35,881 nucleotides of DNA from CAZZCP01 sp964653235 (lineage in GTDB: Bacteria; Bdellovibrionota; Bdellovibrionia; Bdellovibrionales; UBA840), in NCBI GenBank assembly GCA_964653235.1, contig CAZZCP010000017.1, positions 1 through 35,881 of the forward strand, in the 5' to 3' direction. The stretch's first letter is position 1. Each line of letters begins with the position of its first letter. Shown in pieces: positions 1-7,814 of the stretch. Position numbers and translations under genes: made by a program. The notes beneath the pieces are model-generated. The model searched no databases and had not been told where the DNA came from. It saw nothing but the letters and a program-made list of their open reading frames with translations.

Positions 1-1014
1 GGCGATTTCGTCGACGATCTCAACCCCGATTCGCTCCCGCTATCGGCAGGTCAGGTCGTTACTTTGAACACCGCAAGGTTTGAAGTTCTCGATGCAGATA
101 AAGCTATCTATGCTGCCGGAAGAATTGGAACCGCCACAGGACCATGGGATCGCGGCAATATCATTTGGAGCTCTGTTAGCTGGGCCGGAAAACAATTTGC
201 TTTTAATGCCCACCGAAGAGACCCACAAGAGCTTTATGTTTATGCTGTAGAGCCTGCAAACATAACAGTCACTCAAGGGACAACAGTTTTAGATAGCGCA
301 ACTTTGAGTGCTGGAGCAAATGCAACTTTAAGTTGGTCGCAGGTTGGAAGCTATCAGGTATCTTCTACCGGAACGATTCTGGCTTTTCATATTTCAAGAG
401 AGTCGAACCAATATGCTGACCCTAAGCCCTTACTTCCTAGTTCAAAAGAACTCATTGGTATCCCATCGAGCTCGATGCGTGCCAATAGCTTTTTTGATTC
501 AACCAATATTACATTGATTCACTCTAACTCTGTTGAGACAAGCGCTGTTTTAAACAAAAACTTAGATTTACAAGTTTCACCTCAAGGAGAATCAAGCCTT
601 TATCAAAGTGAAAGTTTATTGATTCAAAGTGACCGAGTGATTTCGGGTGCAGCTTATGCCGATACAAATGGGGGTTGTTCTACGCCATTCTTACCAACGA
701 ACTTAATGAGAAAACGATTTGCCGTAAATCATGGTTCTGAGTTTGTCGCATTTGCCAGTAAAGAGGCGGGATCTATTGATGTCTACGCTCCTGGCGCAGA
801 GATTGGCACTGATGCACCCATTGCGAATTTACCGCTCGTTCGATCTGGCTCGAACCCCAAGGCTCCTTACCGAGTGCGTACCACCAATATTGCCGCTGGA
901 ACTCGCTTTGTTTCCACTGTACCCGCTGTTGGCTATTATCAGCCAGACAACTCTTCATCTGCCGCAGCTTTTGAAGATGAGACATTGCTATTGGGTACAA
1001 ATGATGAAAACTAA
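1..1014 (+). CDS. Secreted/surface-like hypothetical protein, 5' end outside window
   Basis: The reading frame is open from the first base, so this is the last 337 residues of a longer protein; a TTG at 64 is the first possible internal start, but nothing suggests it is used. The sequence is rich in Ser, Thr, Ala and Asn, has short alternating beta-type stretches (for example AVEPANITVTQGTTV near position 80 of the 64-start frame) and a single Cys, and has no transmembrane segment. This is typical of exported beta-rich surface proteins. The layout loosely recalls bacterial IgGFc-binding-like N-terminal domains, but I cannot confirm that. It converges on the rhomboid gene with a gap of about 30 bp. 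Function is not recognised. Confidence 0.7.
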   Translation, partial: GDFVDDLNPDSLPLSAGQVVTLNTARFEVLDADKAIYAAGRIGTATGPWDRGNIIWSSVSWAGKQFAFNAHRRDPQELYVYAVEPANITVTQGTTVLDSATLSAGANATLSWSQVGSYQVSSTGTILAFHISRESNQYADPKPLLPSSKELIGIPSSSMRANSFFDSTNITLIHSNSVETSAVLNKNLDLQVSPQGESSLYQSESLLIQSDRVISGAAYADTNGGCSTPFLPTNLMRKRFAVNHGSEFVAFASKEAGSIDVYAPGAEIGTDAPIANLPLVRSGSNPKAPYRVRTTNIAAGTRFVSTVPAVGYYQPDNSSSAAAFEDETLLLGTNDEN

Positions 1015-1045
1015 TCAGCGAAATGCAAGGCCAGAAATAAGCGGT

Positions 1046-1606
1046 TTAATGCTTAAGCTTTCTTTTAAAAAAGTAGGTCAATGTAAGTCCAACAAAAAAA
1101 CCAGAAACATGAGCCCACCAGGCAATACCAGGTCCTCCAATTCGCATGAATATAAAACTTGATAAGGTTTGCATTACGATCCAGATACCTAGATAAAACC
1201 AGGCTGGTAAATCAATGATATATCCTATAGCAAAACTTTTTATATTCACATTAGGGTAGAGGTATGCTCCTAAGACACCTGATATCGCTCCACTGGCTCC
1301 AAGACTTGGTACTGCAGACTCAGCCCAACAAAAGCTATGTGTGATAGAGCCCATGACCCCACAGATAAAATAAAATACAATAAATCCAAGTCGACCAAAA
1401 GCCTCTTCGACATTGTCGCCAAAAACCCATAGGTAAAGCATATTGGGCAACAAGTGAAAGACTCCTGCGTGCATGAACATAGATGTAAAAAGTGTATGAG
1501 GAGATTGAAAATTCAAAATCTCTACCGGTTTAAGTGCATACGTTTGATAAATTTGATCTAATGGTTGATGACTAGCAAGCGTTAAAATAAAAATCAAAAC
1601 ATTCAA
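1046..1606 (-). CDS. Rhomboid family intramembrane serine protease (C-terminal part of a split gene)
   Basis: Rhomboids cleave membrane proteins inside the bilayer with a Ser-His dyad. Visible motifs are HAGVFHLLPNML (residues 46-57), GASG at 103-106 with catalytic Ser105, and AWWAHVSG with His166, on about six hydrophobic segments. The only start in this frame is a TTG at 1606, which would fall inside the first helix. Upstream, the same frame stays open to about 1738 and encodes PIYDENPRSIFPVVTIGF, the usual N-terminus of a rhomboid, but has no start codon there. The missing start is explained by the 17-bp duplication at 1673-1706: removing one copy joins this frame to the upstream zinc-ribbon gene, giving one 401-residue protein. 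As it stands it may be untranslated or made only after slippage. Confidence 0.8.
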   Translation of the reverse strand: MNVLIFILTLASHQPLDQIYQTYALKPVEILNFQSPHTLFTSMFMHAGVFHLLPNMLYLWVFGDNVEEAFGRLGFIVFYFICGVMGSITHSFCWAESAVPSLGASGAISGVLGAYLYPNVNIKSFAIGYIIDLPAWFYLGIWIVMQTLSSFIFMRIGGPGIAWWAHVSGFFVGLTLTYFFKRKLKH

Positions 1607-1617
1607 ACAAATAAATC

Positions 1618-2268
1618 CTATTGTAACAACAGGAAAAATACTTCTTGGATTTTCATCATAAATCGGTAGTAAGAAAGCAAAATAACGAAGAAAGCAAAAT
1701 AACGAAGAAAGAAAAAGCGAGTAAGGGTGGGGCGACGATTTAAAAAACCACCCATTTGTTTAAGTTCTTCCATCTTCTCGTTTTCGTTTCTATACTTTTG
1801 AAATTCTCGGTTTACAAGCTTTACATCTGATGAAATTTCTTGACTGATTTTTGCCAACTCAATCAAGTTTAAGCTATCATGTATTGGTAGCCATAAACCT
1901 CTGCATTTTGCACATTTTTTTATTCTCACTTTTGAATTGTAACTGTATATAACTTCATCCAAAGCGACATTGCATCTAGGGCAAGAACTAATTAGAATTA
2001 AATCTTCTTTTGGTGGAACAAAAATTTCTTTAATGCGCGAGAGATCAGCTGAATCAAGACTTCGTTTAAATACTCCAAACTCTTTGTGATCAAACCAAAT
2101 TTCATGACAGCTCTCGCATTTATCGACAACAACATTTTTGCACTGATAAGGTCGCATAGATTCATCACAATCTGGACATTTTAGGTGTCCCCTTTTGCGA
2201 ATAGGACTTAAATTAGGAAATAATGATTTTATAGCTTCTATTTTTTCATAATTCTTTAGGTAAGCCAA
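1618..2268 (-). CDS. Double zf-TFIIB zinc-ribbon protein (N-terminal part of a split rhomboid gene)
   Basis: 216 residues starting at TTG. Two zinc ribbons are visible: CPDCDE followed by CESCHEIWFD (about residues 31-61), and CPRCN followed by CAKCRGLWLP (about 95-127). The CxxCxGxWxD pattern is the zf-TFIIB family. The last about 35 residues are hydrophobic and odd (RYFAFFVILLSYYRFMM), because the reading frame is shifted by the tandem duplication at 1673-1706. With one repeat unit removed the sequence runs RYFAFLLPIYDENPRS straight into the rhomboid domain, and the total length becomes an exact multiple of three (1206 nt). I therefore read this as the cytoplasmic zinc-binding head of a zf-TFIIB-rhomboid fusion. 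Fusions of small zinc domains to rhomboids are known in general; the exact arrangement here was not checked. Confidence 0.75.
   Translation of the reverse strand: MAYLKNYEKIEAIKSLFPNLSPIRKRGHLKCPDCDESMRPYQCKNVVVDKCESCHEIWFDHKEFGVFKRSLDSADLSRIKEIFVPPKEDLILISSCPRCNVALDEVIYSYNSKVRIKKCAKCRGLWLPIHDSLNLIELAKISQEISSDVKLVNREFQKYRNENEKMEELKQMGGFLNRRPTLTRFFFLRYFAFFVILLSYYRFMMKIQEVFFLLLQ
1673..1706. repeat. Perfect 17-bp tandem duplication causing a frameshift
   Basis: The unit GAAAGCAAAATAACGAA occurs at 1673-1689 and again at 1690-1706 with no mismatch. Because 17 is not a multiple of three, it shifts the frame between the zinc-ribbon and rhomboid reading frames on the minus strand. The same amino-acid string (RYFAF) precedes the break. 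Confidence 0.95.
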
Positions 2269-2403
2269 AATTCGTCACCGATGAGATTTTAACTTGAAGC
2301 ACTTAAAATTCTATTCTTTTTAAAAACTTTCATCAAACTCAATCTCAAAACAGAAGAATCATTGCTCTACATATTCGAGATGGACTTAAGAACATAAAAA
2401 TAA

Positions 2404-3564
2404 TCAAAAGCGAAAACTATATAAAAACAATCCTGTAAAAAAGAATAGATTGATAAGACTTACTCCCCTCCAAAAAGAATTCACTAGCAAGGGTGTGGGG
2501 CCATAGAATAAAATTTTATGATTCCAATAGGTAAAGAGCGGTGAGATATAAAATCCTAAACTCGTTGCAAAATCAATCATCTGCTTTAAAGAACTCGAAA
2601 AAAAGAGCAATAGAACTACAGCACCTGCAAACAATAAAATCGATGAGTAAGCATTCTTCCAGTTTTCAAAATGAAAGTGCAGACAATCAGTCAAAACTCG
2701 GGGAAAGCCATCCATTACAGTCAGCAGAGTTGAGTATAAAACCAAAAAAAGCGCAAAGCCAACGGGAAGATACAATAGATCTGGCAAAGGAGCAGTTATT
2801 AAGCTTAATATTTGATTTACGAAAATCGTAGTTTTCGCTGAGAACTCAAGGCCACTTGCTGTCATTCCAAAAACCACAAAAAATAGAGCCAAAAGACATG
2901 TCATTATATAGCACGACTTAAATTCATCAATGCTGTAATTTTGCTTTTTTAAAGTCCATTCCGATGTCATTAGAGTGACGTCCATCCCGGTTGGCATCCA
3001 GCCAATAAAAGCAATTAAAAAAGCGAGCTTGCGCGCATCGATTTCAGGTATCGAAAAACTCAGACTCACTTCGGGCACAACCTGAGTTCCCAAATACAAT
3101 AAAATCAAAGTCACAAAGACGAAAATGAATTTCATGAATCTTTCAAGCGCTCTTAAGCCTCCCAACATTAAGAAAGCAAAAGAAAATAGCAAAAGCAGAA
3201 TACTTTTACTTAGACTGGCCTCCCCAAAATCAAAAAGATTCACAAAAAGAGCTGAGCAAAGCATCGATATAGCGGCAATAATACTAAACATGCTCGTCAA
3301 TATCACAAAAAATAAAACATAGAGATTGTATTTGCCTCGCTCGACATAAGCTTCAACCAATGATTTTTTTGTTTTTAAAGAATAGAGAGGCCCAACTAAA
3401 AAAGAGGGGTATCGAAGAAAATGAATCGCTATAATTATAAAAATCCCCCAAAAACCAATTTCAACTCCCGCACGAGTTGATTGTACAAGATGAGAAACCC
3501 CAACAGATGCTCCTGCAAATAGAAGACCGGGGCCAAGAGATTGAATGATTTTTTTCACATACAT
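2404..3564 (-). CDS. Nramp-related divalent metal transporter lacking the canonical TM1 motif
   Basis: About 386 residues with 10-11 hydrophobic helices over the whole length, typical of the Nramp/LeuT fold. The N-terminus GPGLLFAGASVGVSHLVQ aligns with Nramp TM1, but the metal-binding DPGN motif is absent, replaced by GASVGVSH. The TM6 region GWMPTGMDVTLM keeps the Met-Pro of the family. This subgroup is usually annotated simply as Nramp family, and its substrate is uncertain; Mg2+ or another ion is possible. I chose ATG 3564 over the TTG three codons upstream. It stands alone, divergent from the methyltransferase, with about 200 bp of AT-rich sequence between them. Confidence 0.75.
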   Translation of the reverse strand: MYVKKIIQSLGPGLLFAGASVGVSHLVQSTRAGVEIGFWGIFIIIAIHFLRYPSFLVGPLYSLKTKKSLVEAYVERGKYNLYVLFFVILTSMFSIIAAISMLCSALFVNLFDFGEASLSKSILLLLFSFAFLMLGGLRALERFMKFIFVFVTLILLYLGTQVVPEVSLSFSIPEIDARKLAFLIAFIGWMPTGMDVTLMTSEWTLKKQNYSIDEFKSCYIMTCLLALFFVVFGMTASGLEFSAKTTIFVNQILSLITAPLPDLLYLPVGFALFLVLYSTLLTVMDGFPRVLTDCLHFHFENWKNAYSSILLFAGAVVLLLFFSSSLKQMIDFATSLGFYISPLFTYWNHKILFYGPTPLLVNSFWRGVSLINLFFFTGLFLYSFRF

Positions 3565-3760
3565 AAGAGTCAAACTAAGTCTACTTCATAGGATGCAACA
3601 GCTAAATTTAAATTTACGATATTTATTATACAAATCTATATATTGAAATTCTTTTTTCTATCAAATTGTTCAAATTTTTATATTCCCAAAGTCTTAGTTT
3701 CATTATATTCGAAGTTTGTAAATCATCTTTTAATTCAATTACCCTTAAGGAATTATTGTT

Positions 3761-4501
3761 TTGAAGTCTAGAAGACCAGAACCAGAAGAAGACGGTTTTT
3801 TTGTAAGAACCAAAAATAACCAAGGCTTTATGGGAGCCTATGCAAGTGATCCATTTATGAAAGCCTTTATCTCGTTTTCTACAAAGGCGCCTGGCCCTGT
3901 ACTTGATGTAGGTGCGGCTTACGGAGTAGCTACAATACCCTGCCTGAATGCCGGGGCAAGAGTTATTGCAAATGACATTGACTTAGAACACTTACAGATT
4001 TTAAGTGAAGATGTAGATCCTAAAGATCGTGAACGACTCTCACTTATGCCTGGTCAGTTTCCTGATCAACTGGTGATTGATTCTAACTCAATAGGAGCAG
4101 CTTTACTTGCTCGAGTTCTTCATTTTTTTACGGGAGAAGAAATTCAAGAAGCAGCAACCAGGCTATACGACTGGATCGCACCAAATGGTAAAGTATTCGT
4201 TACTGCAGAAACCCCCTACTTAAAAAACATTAAAGACTTTATCCCACTTTATGAGGAGAAAAAAATGCGAGGCGATGAGTGGCCTGGTTGGATGGAAAAC
4301 TTTGCCGAAATCGATTCAAGAAAAGGGGATAATCTGCCAAAATCCCTGCATCGCCTAGATGTAGATGTATTAAAAAGGGTCTTTGAAGAGGCTGGATTTA
4401 CAACAGAAAAATGTGAGTTTTTCCCGAGACCTGAATTTCCTGAAAGCCTACAACTCGATGGCAGAGAAAGTGTTGGCTATATTGGCAGCAAAGATCAATA
4501 A
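3761..4501 (+). CDS. Class I SAM-dependent methyltransferase
   Basis: 246 residues starting at TTG 3761, with AAGGA about 10 bases upstream. Motif I, VLDVGAAYGVAT (about residues 48-59), binds S-adenosylmethionine. The acidic motif II (ANDID, about 70-74) and a post-motif region LYDWIAPNGKVFVTAE (about 138-153) complete the Rossmann core. The C-terminal half continues with an extra region containing a FEEAGF helix common in methyltransferases. There is no signal peptide or membrane segment, so it should be cytoplasmic. The substrate is unknown and the neighbours do not help. It is followed by a hairpin terminator. Confidence 0.8.
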   Translation: MKSRRPEPEEDGFFVRTKNNQGFMGAYASDPFMKAFISFSTKAPGPVLDVGAAYGVATIPCLNAGARVIANDIDLEHLQILSEDVDPKDRERLSLMPGQFPDQLVIDSNSIGAALLARVLHFFTGEEIQEAATRLYDWIAPNGKVFVTAETPYLKNIKDFIPLYEEKKMRGDEWPGWMENFAEIDSRKGDNLPKSLHRLDVDVLKRVFEEAGFTTEKCEFFPRPEFPESLQLDGRESVGYIGSKDQ

Positions 4502-4520
4502 AAAGAATTACAGCTGATAT

Positions 4521-4560
4521 CTGATACCAGATATTTGGTATCAGTTATCTGTTTTGTTTC
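4521..4560 (+). terminator. Hairpin terminator after the methyltransferase
   Basis: CTGATACCA (4521-4529) pairs perfectly with TGGTATCAG (4536-4544) across a 6-base loop and is followed by a T-rich stretch (GTTTTGTTTC). The U-tract is interrupted, so termination strength is uncertain. Confidence 0.5.
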
Positions 4561-4633
4561 ATTCCCATAAGACTTTTGATTCGAAAGCCCTTTATTCATT
4601 AGCATTATTTTTTATTCGTAGTATGCTAAATTT

Positions 4634-5146
4634 ATGCTCATTCAAGAAACCCTTTCAAAAGCAAGTGATGCTCTAGAGCAGGCCAATATACATTTTGCCT
4701 TGATTGGCGGTTTTGCCTTGGCTGCTCACGGAGTCGTTCGAGCAACTCAGGACATTGATCTACTAGTTGATGGAATTAAAAAGTCCGAATCCATTTCTGC
4801 ACTAGAAAATACTGGATTTGAAATTATTTTTAAAACTGAAGAGGTGGCACATTTATCGGGCCAAGGTCAATTGGATTTATTATTTGCCAATAGAGAACCT
4901 ACTCGACAAATGATTGAGCGAGCCAAAAAAATAAAGTCTTTTCCTGTGCCTGTAGTTGCAGCGGAAGATCTGATTGGATTAAAAATTCAGGCTTACAAAA
5001 ATGATTCAAAAAGAGAATTTCAAGACAAAGCAGACATACAGGCCTTGATGGAAAATTGCCATAATTTAGACTTTGATAAAATCAAAGAATATGCCGATAT
5101 GTTTGAAGAATGGCAATTCATTCAAGATCTTAGAGATAAGTTATGA
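4634..5146 (+). CDS. Nucleotidyltransferase-fold protein (AbiEii/MNT-like)
   Basis: 170 residues from ATG 4634. The stretch LIGGFALAAHGVVRATQDID (residues 23-42) is the GG...RxTxDID signature of the AbiEii/MNT nucleotidyltransferase-like fold, followed by the LDLLF and DLIGLKIQAY segments that also recur in this group. Such proteins act as toxins or antitoxins in abortive-infection and toxin-antitoxin pairs by transferring nucleotides. Its stop overlaps the start of a 34-codon ORF (ATGA at 5143), which suggests translational coupling to a short or truncated partner. No experimental function can be deduced. Confidence 0.75.
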   Translation: MLIQETLSKASDALEQANIHFALIGGFALAAHGVVRATQDIDLLVDGIKKSESISALENTGFEIIFKTEEVAHLSGQGQLDLLFANREPTRQMIERAKKIKSFPVPVVAAEDLIGLKIQAYKNDSKREFQDKADIQALMENCHNLDFDKIKEYADMFEEWQFIQDLRDKL

Positions 5147-5247
5147 ATTATAGTGAATACATTCAGTTTTTAGAGTCCGTTTTTGCTTTTGTAAAAACCA
5201 AGCCCGCTCGTAAAAAAATACCTACTATGAACAATATTAAACTTTAA
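5143..5247 (+). CDS. 34-residue ORF coupled to the nucleotidyltransferase-like gene, possibly a truncated partner
   Basis: The ATG overlaps the preceding stop as ATGA, the typical layout for coupled translation. It encodes MNYSEYIQFLESVFAF followed by a basic Lys/Arg/Pro-rich tail and stops at 5247, two bases before a tRNA-derived repeat begins. It could be a complete small protein or the N-terminus of a partner gene cut off by island rearrangement. No family is recognised. Confidence 0.35.
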   Translation: MNYSEYIQFLESVFAFVKTKPARKKIPTMNNIKL

Positions 5248-5249
5248 AC

Positions 5250-5332
5250 AACGGAGAGGATGAGATTATCGATTCGCTTTCAGTTCGGCACCATTCGGTT
5301 CGCTCAGTTAGCTCAGTCATGCAATCTTCAAT
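5250..5332. repeat. Degenerate tRNA-Ser 3'-end copy with insert (oldest copy)
   Basis: CGGAGAGGATGAGATT resembles the 3' acceptor/T-arm end of tRNA-Ser (read on the minus strand). It is followed by a worn version of the insert seen at 15067 and 17353 (GATTCGCTT, CATTCGGTTCGCTCA, GTCATGCAATCTTC). The rest of the gene-free stretch 5333-5498 shows nothing I recognise. Confidence 0.6.
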
Positions 5333-5498
5333 AGTTCAAATTTATTGAGCTAGTCTTGCTTAAGGCAAGGTTCACAGAGCAATAATTTGATCCTTCAAGA
5401 GATGATATTCATTATTTCTTTGGTCGATGATCGTCTTTGTATGAACAGGAATTAAGATTGCAGAACAAGTTTCGTTAGGTTGATCAAGTCTGATACTT

Positions 5499-5538
5499 GT
5501 TAAACAATATTGACATCGTTATAAATATCGTTTAACAT
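5499..5538 (+). promoter_or_regulatory. Promoter and likely operator of the vapBC-type operon
   Basis: TTGACA (5510-5515) lies 17 bp before TAACAT (5533-5538), a good sigma70 promoter. An inverted repeat GTTAAAC (5499-5505) and GTTTAAC (5530-5536) brackets the promoter. This is the expected arrangement for autorepression by an AbrB/VapB-type antitoxin. Confidence 0.6.
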
Positions 5539-5566
5539 TAGAATGTTTTATTTTAGGAGATTCTTT

Positions 5567-5779
5567 ATGGCTGTAAAAGTATCGTCAAAATACCAGGTGG
5601 TTATTCCTGAAAAAGTTCGGTCATTGCTTGGACTGAAACCTGGGACCCAAGTCGATGTTATTGCTAAGGGTGGAGTGGCATATATCGTGCCTATACCGAC
5701 TGTAGAAGATCTTAAGAATAGTTTTGAAGGAAAGATAACTACTAAAAAGCTTAGAGACAAAAAGGATCGTAAGCTTTGA
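5567..5779 (+). CDS. AbrB/MazE-family antitoxin (VapB-like)
   Basis: 70 residues. I chose ATG 5567 over the longer frame because AGGAGA sits 7 bases upstream. The N-terminal SSKYQVVIPEKVRSLLGL followed by PGTQVDVI is the swapped-hairpin AbrB/SpoVT DNA-binding domain. The C-terminal basic tail (about residues 48-70) would wrap the toxin. Its TGA overlaps the TTG start of the PIN toxin, so the pair is co-translated. It should neutralise the toxin and repress the promoter at 5499-5538. Confidence 0.9.
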   Translation: MAVKVSSKYQVVIPEKVRSLLGLKPGTQVDVIAKGGVAYIVPIPTVEDLKNSFEGKITTKKLRDKKDRKL

Positions 5780-6150
5780 AAACTAAAGTCATTGACTCAT
5801 CATGCTGGATAGAGATTTTTGCAAGTGGTTCTTTAGCAAAAAAATGTCAGAAAGAAGTGAGTTCTGCCAAGTCTATAGCAGTTCCATCACTTGTAATTTA
5901 TGAAGTATATCGAAAAGTGAAGCAGTCCATCTCAGACGAAAGTGGCCTATCAGCTATTTCTTATATTTCACAATTTGATGTGCAAGCTCTCACTAGAGAA
6001 GTTGCTCTTTTAGCTGCTGACCTGTCATTACAGTATAAATTAGGAACTGCTGACAGTTTAATCCTTGCACACGCCCATGAAATCTCCGCAGAGCTGATTA
6101 CTTTAGACAATGATTTTAGAGGCTTGCCGCGTGTTCGAGTGATATCATAA
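5776..6150 (+). CDS. PIN-domain ribonuclease toxin (VapC-like)
   Basis: 124 residues, TTG start overlapping the antitoxin stop. PIN-domain acidic residues are all in place: Asp7 (VIDSSCW), Glu43 (VIYEVYRK), Asp93 (GTADSLILAHA) and Asp111/Asp113 (ITLDNDF). VapC toxins are Mg2+-dependent endoribonucleases, usually acting on tRNA or rRNA. A damaged copy of its first 40 bases is found far away at 13617-13657, showing that a related vapC once existed or was rearranged nearby. A tRNA-Ser-derived repeat follows the stop. Confidence 0.9.
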   Translation: MKTKVIDSSCWIEIFASGSLAKKCQKEVSSAKSIAVPSLVIYEVYRKVKQSISDESGLSAISYISQFDVQALTREVALLAADLSLQYKLGTADSLILAHAHEISAELITLDNDFRGLPRVRVIS

Positions 6151-6171
6151 TTATCAATTCGATTTTATAAA

Positions 6172-6209
6172 TGGCGGAGAGGCTGGGATTATTGATTCGC
6201 TTCAAGCTC
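6172..6209. repeat. tRNA-Ser 3'-end copy with truncated insert
   Basis: Matches 15048-15085 base for base (38 bp): tRNA acceptor end, then ATTGATTCGCTTCAAGCTC of the insert. It diverges 13 bases before the assembly gap. Confidence 0.75.
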
Positions 6210-6221
6210 CCTCTATTAGAC

Positions 6222-6231
6222 NNNNNNNNNN
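6222..6231. other. Assembly gap (10 N)
   Basis: Ten undetermined bases. Their round number and position beside a dispersed repeat suggest a scaffolding gap of unknown true length, so genes may be missing here. Confidence 0.95.
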
Positions 6232-6361
6232 CGCAAAATTTAATAAAGCATTTAAGGTATTTATCAACCAACTAAAGAGCATATCCTCACTTAGCACCTT
6301 GCTCTTTTTTGCTGCTTTTTTTGGGGCCGTATCAGGATTTGCTTCACAGAAGTTTCAATGA
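6232..6361 (+). pseudogene. 3' fragment of an unidentified membrane protein, cut by the gap
   Basis: From the gap to TGA at 6359-6361 one frame is open for about 42 codons, ending LLFFAAFFGAVSGFASQKFQ, which looks like a C-terminal transmembrane helix. Its start is lost in the gap. No family can be assigned, and the rest of 6362-6433 holds nothing I recognise. Confidence 0.3.
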
Positions 6362-6433
6362 TCCACCTAAAACAATGAAGATTTTGGATGAATTATTTTT
6401 CTTGCGAAGATCGTTATTGGAAATCATTCCAGT

Positions 6434-7030
6434 CTAAAACTCAAAACTCTTGATCTCTTTCCATCTTTTATTGAGAGCCTCGACTCTGCCTTGCCATTCA
6501 AATCTTCGTAACAATCTCTTGCCAACAGGGTTGCGAACATAGCTCAGCCAATAAGGCGAATAAGCTTGTGGCTCTAAGCATTTTTCTTCCGTTTGAATGC
6601 ACTCTCTTCCCAATCGGCTTACCATTCTTTCAAAACAAGTATTGAAGGTTTCATTGCGCTTGAAAAGCAGTTCAAACAGCCAACTTGTTCTAGTAAAAGT
6701 CCATGGGTTGCTTTTAATTTCCGTCTCTTTTGAAAACACCTGAGGCAGCTGAAATACATCAAAACTTTTGATAGACTTCAGGAAAGAATAGAAAGCTCTT
6801 AACTCGGTTTCGATCAACCTTTTTTGCAGTTCCTTGGTTATAGGCTTGTTCTTTAACTCAGTCGGTAAACTTTCTATATATGTATGAGCAAGGGGATAAG
6901 TTTCATAGGCTTCTTTCAAAAAGTTCTGACTTTGGCGAATATTGATGAAAGATATCATGGCAAATAACATACTATTTGGATGATTGATAGAATTCACAAA
7001 AAAGTTTTTAATTTTTATAAGCTCATCCAC
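6434..7030 (-). CDS. Hypothetical protein, C-terminal part of a probable split gene
   Basis: 198 residues from a GTG at 7030. No family is recognised; YWLSYVRNPVGKRLL (about residues 160-174) is a likely conserved core. The frame extends upstream without a stop to about 7071, encoding IQQGQEKEVVDELIKIKNFF, which reads like natural continuation of the upstream gene. Adding one A to the A6 run at 7056-7061 on the minus strand joins both frames into one protein of about 390 residues with an N-terminal membrane anchor. This looks like a frameshifted gene, a sequencing error or a slippage site. Confidence 0.65.
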   Translation of the reverse strand: MDELIKIKNFFVNSINHPNSMLFAMISFINIRQSQNFLKEAYETYPLAHTYIESLPTELKNKPITKELQKRLIETELRAFYSFLKSIKSFDVFQLPQVFSKETEIKSNPWTFTRTSWLFELLFKRNETFNTCFERMVSRLGRECIQTEEKCLEPQAYSPYWLSYVRNPVGKRLLRRFEWQGRVEALNKRWKEIKSFEF

Positions 7031-7608
7031 GACTTCTTTTTCTTGCCCTTGCTGAATTTTTTACTGAGTTCTAGCTCAACAAGCCTGTGTGCCTTCAAAA
7101 AATCTATAGAGTTGAATTCTAAAGAAAGTAAGCCCGGCTCTAAATCTACGGCTAAGCCACCCAGCTTGATCAAATCTCTATATCTACTTTTTAACAGCTC
7201 AACTTTCTCCCGATTGTTTTTAAGTTCCTCTTTTCTTTCGGTAATCTCATCCAATAAGCAAATAGCCTTTTCACATGGTAGGATATTTACCCCAAACTTG
7301 ATTCGATCACGGGATTCTTTATTTAAATTGTCAAAGAGTTCTTTTATATTTTTGTTTTGGTTTGATTTCAGTTTATTATGGTATTCTGTTCCTATCTTCA
7401 TTGGATCTTGATCTTTTAATGCTCGAAATCCCAATGCGTATTTATAGGCTTCTATGTATTTTGTTGGCGCTTGAGGGTATTTTTTATTGATTAAACTTTG
7501 GGCTTCGGGCTTAAGTGGCACATCAGAAATATTTATGACAATGAATGCTACCAATAAAGCAGCCGTAGGTATTAAAAAGTACTTTATTCCTTGCTTGACT
7601 TTAAACAT
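7015..7608 (-). CDS. Membrane-anchored hypothetical protein, N-terminal part of a probable split gene
   Basis: 197 residues from ATG 7608, preceded by AGGAGGATCT, a strong ribosome binding site. One transmembrane segment (about residues 10-27) is followed by a soluble, Lys/Glu-rich, partly coiled-coil region. Its last 13 residues after LELSKK are Lys/Ser-rich (FSKGKKKKSWMSL) and look like out-of-frame reading. The alternative frame after the A-run continues sensibly into the next ORF, which overlaps by 16 nt. Function is unknown. Confidence 0.65.
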   Translation of the reverse strand: MFKVKQGIKYFLIPTAALLVAFIVINISDVPLKPEAQSLINKKYPQAPTKYIEAYKYALGFRALKDQDPMKIGTEYHNKLKSNQNKNIKELFDNLNKESRDRIKFGVNILPCEKAICLLDEITERKEELKNNREKVELLKSRYRDLIKLGGLAVDLEPGLLSLEFNSIDFLKAHRLVELELSKKFSKGKKKKSWMSL

Positions 7609-7814
7609 AGATCCTCCTGCTTGAAAAGCTCATTCGACGAGTTACACGAGCAAAAGAGTTCACGTATTTAAATATTAGCGACTTTCAATCACAGCTTACA
7701 AACTGAAATTCATTTTTGTATCAGATGGATTTACTTGGAGTCTCGCTGTGCTCTTACAAGTAAAAGTTACAACTGTTTATACATTGAGAAAAATCTATCG
7801 CTAAGAATTTCAAT

